Assembly (NCBI GenBank): GCA_024409025.1 | Contig: JAKSUM010000096.1 | Span: forward strand, 1 to 5,616 | Direction of reading: 5' to 3' | Source: a bacterium | Lineage (GTDB): Bacteria > Vulcanimicrobiota > CADAWZ01 | Length of the DNA: 5,616 nt | Shown here: positions 1-5,274 of the stretch, piece after piece | How the letters are laid out: each line of letters begins with the position of its first letter | Numbering within the stretch: position 1 is the stretch's first letter | Notes under the pieces: model-generated | What the model was told of the DNA's origin: nothing | Database searches by the model: none | Seen by the model: the letters and a program-made list of their open reading frames with translations, nothing else | Program-made: the position numbers and the translations under genes

Positions 1-120
1 TTAATCGTTTCTCTAATTTCCTTAATTTTGCCGATTTATTGATATTTTTATAAGACATACAAAAATATATTTAAAGCCAAGGCCAGTGGCAACAGAAAGT
101 ATTTTGTTTATGAAAAGAAC

Positions 121-149
121 AAAAGGACGGCATAAGAAGCCGTCCTTTT
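121..149 (-). terminator. Rho-independent terminator of the lyase operon
   Basis: A perfect 11-bp inverted repeat (AAAAGGACGGC / GCCGTCCTTTT) encloses a 7-nt loop at 132-138. It lies 4 bp beyond the lyase stop codon. On the minus strand the GC-rich stem is followed by TTTTGTTCTTTT, a good U-tract, so it should end the propeller-phosphatase-lyase transcript. On the plus strand the stem is also followed by TTTTATATTT, so it could work in both directions on a transcript entering from the left. Confidence 0.9.
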
Positions 150-153
150 ATAT

Positions 154-1686
154 TTAAAACGAATGCTCGAATCTGATGCCCACGCTCTCGGTCTTACCGA
201 TAATTGAATTGGATGCAACAAATTCAGACATCTTATTGTGGTCGATAAACAGAGGCCTGTCTGTATCCAAATGCTTTATAACAGATCTTACTGCCTCATA
301 AGCGGCCTGTGTACCTATTCCGAATTTAAATTTTCTATAATCAAGAGCCTGGGCGGCGGCCATAAGCTCAATTCCTATTATGCCACATGCATTTTCAATT
401 ATCTGTCTTGTCTTCAGAACGGCATTCATGCCCATGCTGACAAAGTCCTCCTGATCCGCAGCAGCAGGAATCGACTGTATGAAGGAAGGAGTTGAAAGTA
501 TCTTCTGTTCCGTGACAAGCATTCCGGCAGTATACTGACTCAGCATAAGTCCGCTAAAGAGTCCGGGATTATCTGTCAGGAAAGGAGGCAGCTCTGCATT
601 AAGGAAATGATTTTCAAGTCTGTTAAGCCTTCTTTCGGACAATGCGCAGATCATGCACAGGGCTGCACCAAGACAGTCAAGCGGAAGCGCAATAGGAGTC
701 CCCTGAAAATTGGCACCAGTGAGAACCCTGTCCTCATCAGGAAGGAATATTGGATTGTCCATAACGCCATTAAGCTCAATTTCAAACTGTCTGGCCGTAT
801 ATGAAAGCTGATCTCTTGCAGTCCCGATTATCTGAGGGGTAGCCCTCATTGAATATGCGTCCTGAACCTTTACAGGCATTTTACCGGTAACCAAATCAGA
901 GCCTTCAATCATATGACGTATATTCTCAGCAGAGGCTATAGAGCCTGGAAAGCCTCTCAACTCATGAAGCTTTCTCTGATACGGAAGCATATTTGCAAGA
1001 AGTGCCTCAAGAGACATGGCTGCGGCAATCTCAGCCTGTGTCAAAAGCATCTCAATGTCATAAACGAATAATGCGCCTATTCCGGCAATAAAATTAGAGC
1101 CATTTATAAGGGCAAGCCCGTCACGGGCCTGAAGTCCGGGAATCGGAATGCCTGCGCGCTCCATAGCCTCTTTTCCGGGAAGCCTTTCCCCCCTATACCA
1201 TGCCTCACCTTCCCCAAGAAGAAGAAGGGCGACCTGACTCATAGGGGCAAGATCCCCGCAGGCGCCGACAGAGCCCTTTTCGCATACAACGGGAGTCACG
1301 CCTCTGTTCAGCATCATTGCCATAGTCTCAGGCACTTCACTTCTGCATCCGGAATTTCCATGAAGATGCACATTTATCCTTGAGACCATTGCCGCCCTTA
1401 CATAATCTACAGGCATAGGCCTGCCTATTCCCGCAGAATGATTAAATATAAGATAACGCTGAAAATCCTTGACCTGATGTTCGGACAAGGCAATTTCAGA
1501 AAATTCACCAATTCCGGTATTGACGCCATACATAATCTCGCCTTCGGCAATTTTGCTTTCAAGAAGGCTTCTGCATTTCTTTACCCTTCCAAGAGCCTCT
1601 GGCGACAATTCGATCTGTTCGCCGTTTCTGGCAATGCTGACAACATCTCTTATCCCAAGCGAAAATCCGTCCAGAACAACTGTCAT
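154..1686 (-). CDS. Aromatic amino acid ammonia-lyase, histidine ammonia-lyase type, with Ala-Cys-Gly MIO triad
   Basis: This is a 510-residue cytosolic enzyme of the HAL/PAL/TAL family, which removes ammonia from an aromatic amino acid through an MIO cofactor made by self-cyclisation of three residues. Length matches bacterial histidases. Seen motifs: YGVNTGIG (Y53), FNHSAGIG (H83), the MIO loop GSVGACGDLAPMSQ (138-151, triad A142-C143-G144), NGSN (N195), QDAYSMR (Y278, R281), the NF motif (F327) and DQEDFVSMG (E413). Asn-His at 82-83 and Glu at 413 match the histidase pattern (Ser-His, Glu) better than PAL or TAL, so urocanate from L-histidine is the best guess. The substrate is unproven. 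The triad has Cys where the family normally has Ser. In Pseudomonas putida histidase the same change (S143C) is known to still form active enzyme, so activity is likely retained. The ATG has an AAGAGG site 8 nt upstream overlapping the phosphatase stop codon, which suggests coupled translation. No hutU, hutI or hutG is in view, so hutH is not assigned. Confidence 0.93.
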   Translation of the reverse strand: MTVVLDGFSLGIRDVVSIARNGEQIELSPEALGRVKKCRSLLESKIAEGEIMYGVNTGIGEFSEIALSEHQVKDFQRYLIFNHSAGIGRPMPVDYVRAAMVSRINVHLHGNSGCRSEVPETMAMMLNRGVTPVVCEKGSVGACGDLAPMSQVALLLLGEGEAWYRGERLPGKEAMERAGIPIPGLQARDGLALINGSNFIAGIGALFVYDIEMLLTQAEIAAAMSLEALLANMLPYQRKLHELRGFPGSIASAENIRHMIEGSDLVTGKMPVKVQDAYSMRATPQIIGTARDQLSYTARQFEIELNGVMDNPIFLPDEDRVLTGANFQGTPIALPLDCLGAALCMICALSERRLNRLENHFLNAELPPFLTDNPGLFSGLMLSQYTAGMLVTEQKILSTPSFIQSIPAAADQEDFVSMGMNAVLKTRQIIENACGIIGIELMAAAQALDYRKFKFGIGTQAAYEAVRSVIKHLDTDRPLFIDHNKMSEFVASNSIIGKTESVGIRFEHSF

Positions 1687-1694
1687 AAAAAATG

Positions 1695-1700
1695 CCTCTT
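1695..1700 (-). promoter_or_regulatory. Ribosome binding site of the ammonia-lyase, overlapping the upstream stop codon
   Basis: On the minus strand AAGAGG sits 8 nt before the ATG at 1684-1686. It overlaps the TAA of the phosphatase gene (1699-1701). This supports the chosen start and suggests translational coupling of phosphatase and lyase. Confidence 0.7.
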
Positions 1701-2535
1701 ACCTTTTCTTCTTGCCTGCAATGTCAAACCTTGCGACAACTACAGTTATATTGTCATGAGTCCCGTTTTTATAAGCCTGCTTTATAAGCCTCTCGGTCAT
1801 CTTTCTGGGATTGCCATGTTCGGAAGAGGCTATTCCGGCTATCTCCTGATCCGAAACGACATCCGTAAGGCCATCGGAGCAAAGTATAAGGCATGCCTGC
1901 TCATCAATTTCAAAGGAGGTCACGTCAGGCTGTATTGTTGAGCTGTCATATGGACCAAGAGCCTGGGTAAGCGCTCTGGCCTGATGGGCTCTTTCCGCTT
2001 CCTCTCTTGTCTTGAAGATTCCGCTCTTAAGAAGGTAGGTAGCATAATTATGATCTTCCGTAAGCCTGTAAATTTTGCCTCCCTTTACAAGATAGCACCT
2101 GCTGTCTCCTACATGCACGACATAACATCTGCCGTTATTATAAAGAGCAGCGACTCCCGTAGAACCCATGCGTCTGGCATCCTCAGGGATTCCCTCTTCA
2201 ATGTTTATATTATAGACAACATCATTAGCCTGTTTAAGAGCCTGAGAAAGAAGCTCTTCAAAATCATCAAACAAAGCCGCTTCAGGAGAAAGAAAGAAAC
2301 CCAGAAGAAGCCTTTTTAATTCCTGAATAGCAGAGGCGCTGGCGACCTCACCCTTCTGATGGCCTCCCATTCCGTCACAGAGCAGATAAAGACCAACTCT
2401 CTTGTCCCGCATTACTCCGTCTTCATCCATCATAACGTAGCTCATTTCATTTCTGAAAAAATTATCCTCGTTATTGTTTCTGACAGGTCCGACATTCGTA
2501 GCGCCATAAGATGTAACATTTATAACTTTTGACAT
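1699..2535 (-). CDS. PP2C-type (PPM family) serine/threonine protein phosphatase, Stp/PrpC-like
   Basis: This is a 278-residue single-domain metal-dependent phosphatase that removes phosphate from Ser/Thr residues. PPM motifs appear in order: G-x-VRNNNEDNF (15-26, D24), LLCDGMGGH (51-59, D54), the MGSTG stretch (123-127), HVGDSRCYL (141-149), LTEDHNY (158-164), ALTQALG (188-194), ILCSDGLTD (217-225, D221) and DNITVVV (261-267, D261). D24, D54, D221 and D261 are the expected metal-binding aspartates, so it should be active. The length is near that of bacterial Stp/PrpC proteins (about 240-260 residues). There is no signal peptide or membrane segment, so it should be cytosolic. Bacterial relatives usually oppose a PknB/PrkC-type kinase, often from the adjacent gene, but no kinase is in this window. 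It lies 18 bp after the propeller gene and 12 bp before the lyase, hence the same operon. The ATG has AGGAG 7 nt upstream. Confidence 0.95.
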   Translation of the reverse strand: MSKVINVTSYGATNVGPVRNNNEDNFFRNEMSYVMMDEDGVMRDKRVGLYLLCDGMGGHQKGEVASASAIQELKRLLLGFFLSPEAALFDDFEELLSQALKQANDVVYNINIEEGIPEDARRMGSTGVAALYNNGRCYVVHVGDSRCYLVKGGKIYRLTEDHNYATYLLKSGIFKTREEAERAHQARALTQALGPYDSSTIQPDVTSFEIDEQACLILCSDGLTDVVSDQEIAGIASSEHGNPRKMTERLIKQAYKNGTHDNITVVVARFDIAGKKKR

Positions 2536-2542
2536 TTTATTT

Positions 2543-2547
2543 CTCCT
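2543..2547 (-). promoter_or_regulatory. Ribosome binding site of the PP2C phosphatase
   Basis: On the minus strand AGGAG lies 7 nt before the ATG at 2533-2535, a near-ideal Shine-Dalgarno site. It fixes the phosphatase start and lies within the 18-bp gap after the propeller gene. Confidence 0.75.
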
Positions 2548-2553
2548 GAACTT

Positions 2554-3591
2554 TTAATAATCGAATGCTTCAACAACCCATATTCCTGACTGAGAGCCAG
2601 ATCCTAAAATCGAGAAGACAATCTTTTCTCCGTAAGGAGCCAAGACAGTATCCCACCAGGCATTGCTTCCGCCTATTACAACTTCTTCCTGCGTATTATG
2701 CTGGTATATTCCCATGCCTTTTTCCTTGCGGTAAAATATCCATCTTCCGTCAGGGCTGAAAAAGGGCTTAAATGAGTGGCCGACAGGATATTCGCCGGCA
2801 TTTACAATCAGCTTTCTTTTATTCGGGGGCACATCAACAATCTCTATGCCTCTGAATGTCTCATAAACGAGCTTTCTTCCAACAGGAGACCATTTTACAT
2901 TCTTGTGATAAGCATTCTTATCCTTTGTCACCTGCATTATGGAAAGAGGGCTCAGCCTCATTACATATATATTGGAATACTCCGTAGTACCCTTCGAATA
3001 TTCTCTTGATGAAGTAAAGGCAAGGGATTTGCCGTCAGGACTCCAGACGGGATTCCAGTCACCAAGGGCAGACAGTACTTTAAGGGCGGTACCGTCAGGA
3101 TTAATTATCCCAATACCGTAATTTCCATTATTTCCCATAAAATAGAATGCTATCTTATCGCCCTTAGGAGACCATTCCGGAGCCATTCCGAATGTAAGCC
3201 TCTTGGTCTTCTGAACAGCAAAAGTAACACAGTAAAGCGCATATCCGCCGCCCTCGCTTACAGAGTAAGCGGCCTTTGTCAGATCCGGCGAGAATTTAAA
3301 AAATTTAACAGGCGAATGGATCGTATACACAAGCTCGGTCTTAAGCTTTCCCGGAAGGGTTTTTCCCTCTATGACTTTCCATATGTCCCTTATCCTGTAG
3401 ATATAAGAAATATCATTTCTTACGACTCTGAAGGACAGATGCCTGCCGTCTTTAGACCAGGCAAAATCACATCCGGGAGTCGAAACCATGTGGGAGAATC
3501 CCCACCTTTTCCCGGCATATTTGTTTTCAGCCGCAAAAGCGCATGAAAAAGAAAATAAGAAAAGGAAAAGACAAATCAGAAGACGTTTCAT
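2554..3591 (-). CDS. Secreted TolB-like (PD40/WD40-type) beta-propeller protein
   Basis: With the start chosen here the protein has 345 residues. It begins with MKRLL and a hydrophobic, Phe/Leu-rich stretch to about residue 20 ending CAFA-AEN, a typical Sec signal peptide cleaved near residue 20 or 21, so export to the periplasm or beyond is expected. The rest consists of repeated blade signatures of the PD40/TolB type: FAWSKDGRHLSF (43-54), FKFSPD (98-103), EWSPKGDKIAF (139-149), PVWSPDGKSLAF (181-192), VKWSPVGRKLVY (232-243), FFSPDGRWIFY (277-287) and a degenerate APYGEKIVF (318-326). That gives six or seven blades. The fold usually mediates protein or ligand binding; nothing here shows an enzyme activity. 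True TolB has an extra N-terminal domain and sits near tolA/pal, which are absent, so tolB is not assigned. A TTG 35 codons upstream (3694-3696) would lengthen the frame. The ATG is preferred because AAGGTG precedes it by 8 nt and the signal peptide starts there. Confidence 0.85.
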   Translation of the reverse strand: MKRLLICLFLFLFSFSCAFAAENKYAGKRWGFSHMVSTPGCDFAWSKDGRHLSFRVVRNDISYIYRIRDIWKVIEGKTLPGKLKTELVYTIHSPVKFFKFSPDLTKAAYSVSEGGGYALYCVTFAVQKTKRLTFGMAPEWSPKGDKIAFYFMGNNGNYGIGIINPDGTALKVLSALGDWNPVWSPDGKSLAFTSSREYSKGTTEYSNIYVMRLSPLSIMQVTKDKNAYHKNVKWSPVGRKLVYETFRGIEIVDVPPNKRKLIVNAGEYPVGHSFKPFFSPDGRWIFYRKEKGMGIYQHNTQEEVVIGGSNAWWDTVLAPYGEKIVFSILGSGSQSGIWVVEAFDY

Positions 3592-3599
3592 AAAAAGCA

Positions 3600-3605
3600 C
3601 ACCTT
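3600..3605 (-). promoter_or_regulatory. Ribosome binding site that decides the propeller gene start
   Basis: On the minus strand AAGGTG is spaced 8 nt from the ATG at 3589-3591. Together with the signal peptide that begins at this ATG, it favours this start over the in-frame TTG at 3694-3696. Confidence 0.65.
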
Positions 3606-3650
3606 GGAAAACATTTTTGAACCTCCCCCACCTGTAAAAGCGCGGGATTC

Positions 3651-3679
3651 TTGACAGGAGCAGTCCTTCTGTCCTTAAT
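3651..3679 (+). promoter_or_regulatory. Probable sigma70-type promoter for the serS leader or small RNA
   Basis: A perfect TTGACA (3651-3656) is followed after 17 nt by CTTAAT (3674-3679), which matches 4 of 6 of TATAAT. Transcription would start near 3685-3687, just before GGG and the first helix of the inverted-repeat region. This lies about 285 nt upstream of the serS ATG, so it implies a long leader or a separate RNA. The -10 box is only moderate, and the region also overlaps the upstream part of the propeller gene's 5' region on the other strand. Confidence 0.45.
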
Positions 3680-3685
3680 TTAAAC

Positions 3686-3871
3686 GGGTTGTCCAAAAGC
3701 CCATTGAGCAGCTCTTCACAATCGAAGTTCTGCTTATTTCTATGGACTATATTGCAGAATCTGCGACATTCTCCAATCCATAGAGGCGGCGGTATTTTGC
3801 CGCATTAAAGATAAGGATAAGAGCAGTTCGCAGCTCCGATCCAGCCTGACTGGCAGAGCAAGGGGCTGCTC
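3686..3871 (+). ncRNA. Structured RNA candidate: serS leader element or small RNA, class unknown
   Basis: Nested inverted repeats form a consistent fold. Helices: GGGTT/AGCCC (3686-3690/3698-3702); GAGCAGCTC/GGGCTGCTC (3706-3714/3863-3871); CTGCTTAT/ATAA-GCAG with a 2-nt bulge (3730-3737/3817-3826); TCTATGGA/TCCATAGA (3739-3746/3777-3784) with an inner TTGCAG/CTGCGA hairpin (3752-3757/3761-3766); GCGGT/GCCGC (3789-3793/3799-3803); and GCTC/GAGC (3833-3836/3856-3859) with CCAG/CTGG inside (3841-3844/3850-3853). Several helices contain G-T pairs that would be A-C mismatches on the other strand, which favours a plus-strand RNA. A TTGACA promoter lies just upstream. It could be a cis-acting serS leader or a free RNA ending near 3880. 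I found no T-box sequence, SRP loop, tRNA or known riboswitch core. The fold was worked out by eye, without energy calculation or alignment. Confidence 0.45.
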
Positions 3872-3880
3872 GCATGTTTT
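3821..3880 (+). terminator. Possible attenuator or terminator hairpin ahead of serS
   Basis: GAGCAGTTC (3821-3829) can pair with GGGCTGCTC (3863-3871), with the GCTC/GAGC and CCAG/CTGG hairpins nested inside. This is followed by GCATG and four T residues (3877-3880). The pairing excludes both the 3706-3714/3863-3871 and the 3730-3737/3817-3826 helices, so it could be the alternative state of a switch. The T-run is short and lies 5 nt past the stem, so it is a weak terminator at best. Confidence 0.25.
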
Positions 3881-3927
3881 ATCATTCAATAAAAAGGTAT
3901 TTCCTCAAAGAATCAAGAACTTCCTAC

Positions 3928-3933
3928 CATAAT
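3928..3933 (+). promoter_or_regulatory. Weak -10-like element close to serS
   Basis: CATAAT matches 5 of 6 of TATAAT and lies about 40 nt before the serS ATG, in AT-rich sequence. No convincing -35 box lies 16-18 nt upstream. It may give a short-leader serS transcript that bypasses the structured region, but the evidence is slight. Confidence 0.2.
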
Positions 3934-3972
3934 AAAAATTAATTTATTCAAGAAGGACAGGGTTATAAAAAA

Positions 3973-5256
3973 ATGCTTGATCTTAAATTCATCCTGAAGA
4001 ACATGGAAGATGTCAGGAAAAACTGCGAAAACAGAAACATAAAAGTAGATCTTGACGAGCTTGCCAGAATTGCGGGAGAGCGTTCGGCTCTTACTGAGGA
4101 AGTCGAAAATATAAGAATGCAGCAGAATCAGACCGCAAAAAAGATGAAGGGCAAACTTACCCCTGAAGAGAGACAGGAGCTTATAAAGGAAGGCTCAGAG
4201 CTCAAGGCAAAAGCAGCTGAAAAGGACGAAGTCCTCAAGAAGCTCAACGCTGATCTCAAAGAGCTGCAGTCTAAAATACCTAACATGACCCATCCGGAAG
4301 CCCCAGTAGGCAAAGGCGAAGAAAGCAATAGGGACGAATATTTTTTCATGGAGCCTACCAAGTTTGACTTCGAGCCCAAAGATCATGTGGAGCTTGGCAA
4401 GAGCCTTGGAATACTCGACTTTGACGGAGGAGCTAAAGTAACCGGCCAGAAATTCTACTTCCTCAAGGGAGACGGAGTCCTTTTGGAGCAGGCCCTCATA
4501 AATTTTGCCCTAAGAACGCTTATAGAAAAAGGATTCGTTCCACACATAACCCCTGATTTAGCAAAGAATTCCGTGCTCTTCGGAACAGGCTTCAATCCCA
4601 GAGGCAGCGAAGCCCAGATCTATTCAATCGAAAACAGCGACATGTCGCTAATAGCCACAGCAGAAATAACTCTCGCAGGACTGTACAGCGGAGAAATAAT
4701 TCCTGAAAGAGATCTCCCGTTAAAGATTGCCGGATATTCACACTGCTTCAGAACAGAGGCCGGAGCATACGGAAAATCATCAAAAGGCCTGTACAGGGTA
4801 CACCAGTTCAGCAAAGTAGAGATGTTCGCATACACAAAGCCTGAGCAGTCCGATGAAATGCTTCAGGAGCTCCTTGGCATAGAGAAGGAAATCTTCGCAA
4901 AGCTGAAAGTCCCATATAGGGTAATCGAATGCTGTACCGGCGACCTTGGCGGCCCTGCATACAGAAAATACGACATAGAAGCATGGATGCCCGGAAGAGA
5001 AGGCGGCTCATACGGCGAAGTTACAAGCACTTCAAACTGCACGGACTATCAGGCAAGAAGACTTAACATAAAATATAAAGACGACAAAACAAAAAAGACA
5101 GAACTCGTACATACTCTGAATGGAACTGCAATTGCCGTCAGCAGAGGAATAATAGCCGTTCTTGAAAATTATCAGCAGAAGGACGGAAGCGTAATAGTTC
5201 CGGAAGTTCTCAGACCTTATATGGGAAAAGACATAATAACGCCTGTAAAAAAATAA
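3973..5256 (+). CDS. serS: Seryl-tRNA synthetase (class II aminoacyl-tRNA synthetase)
   Basis: This is a full-length 427-residue enzyme that charges tRNA-Ser (and tRNA-Sec where present) with serine using ATP, in the cytoplasm. Residues 1 to about 105 form the charged, two-helix antiparallel coiled-coil arm that grips the tRNA long variable arm. The class II core follows: the motif 1 region with VPHITP (189-194), the TAE serine/ATP loop (229-231), motif 2 FRTEAGAYGKSSKGLYRVHQ (259-278, R260, E262, R275), and motif 3 GTAIAVSRGIIAVLENYQ (384-401, R391). The ATG gives the family N terminus MLDLKFI and an in-frame stop lies 30 nt upstream, so the start is firm. The ribosome site is loose: AAGGA is 15 nt away and AGGG 10 nt away. 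The sequences GLYRVHQFSKVEMF and SNCTDYQARRLN resemble the organellar/plant-type branch of SerS more than the E. coli or Bacillus form (GLIRQHQF). It heads a plus-strand unit with the Lys/Glu-rich gene 18 bp downstream. Confidence 0.98.
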   Translation: MLDLKFILKNMEDVRKNCENRNIKVDLDELARIAGERSALTEEVENIRMQQNQTAKKMKGKLTPEERQELIKEGSELKAKAAEKDEVLKKLNADLKELQSKIPNMTHPEAPVGKGEESNRDEYFFMEPTKFDFEPKDHVELGKSLGILDFDGGAKVTGQKFYFLKGDGVLLEQALINFALRTLIEKGFVPHITPDLAKNSVLFGTGFNPRGSEAQIYSIENSDMSLIATAEITLAGLYSGEIIPERDLPLKIAGYSHCFRTEAGAYGKSSKGLYRVHQFSKVEMFAYTKPEQSDEMLQELLGIEKEIFAKLKVPYRVIECCTGDLGGPAYRKYDIEAWMPGREGGSYGEVTSTSNCTDYQARRLNIKYKDDKTKKTELVHTLNGTAIAVSRGIIAVLENYQQKDGSVIVPEVLRPYMGKDIITPVKK

Positions 5257-5274
5257 GCCGAAAGGAACAGATTC

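Noticed and set aside
1..58. Start of a Lys-rich minus-strand gene (ATG at 56-58, 19 codons open to the left edge)
   Set aside because: There is no Shine-Dalgarno site before the ATG and the open run is too short to judge. The plus strand also has a short open run ending in TAA at 51-53. Nothing else is recognisable in 1-120.
1438..1941. 167-codon open frame on the plus strand
   Set aside because: It lies opposite the lyase and phosphatase genes, whose motifs are clear on the minus strand; it is an antisense shadow.
3531..3591. Lipoprotein signal in the propeller protein (Cys 17 in the leader)
   Set aside because: The residues before the Cys (SFS) do not fit a lipobox, while AFA-A just after fits ordinary signal peptidase I cleavage.
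3785..3803. T-box antiterminator, suggested by GGCGGTATTTTGCCGC upstream of serS
   Set aside because: It lacks the conserved T-box core (GGTGG followed by ACCGCG) and is better explained as a simple 5-bp hairpin; no stem I signature was seen.
3821..3871. SRP (4.5S) RNA on the minus strand, because GTCAGG is followed by GGAGCTGC
   Set aside because: The conserved GGAA-type loop and its closing C-G pairs are missing, and the stretch folds better as the CCAG/CTGG and GCTC/GAGC hairpins.
3931..3948. AT-rich palindrome AATAAA/TTTATT as an operator
   Set aside because: It is an imperfect run of A and T in an AT-rich stretch, and no regulator or second copy was seen.
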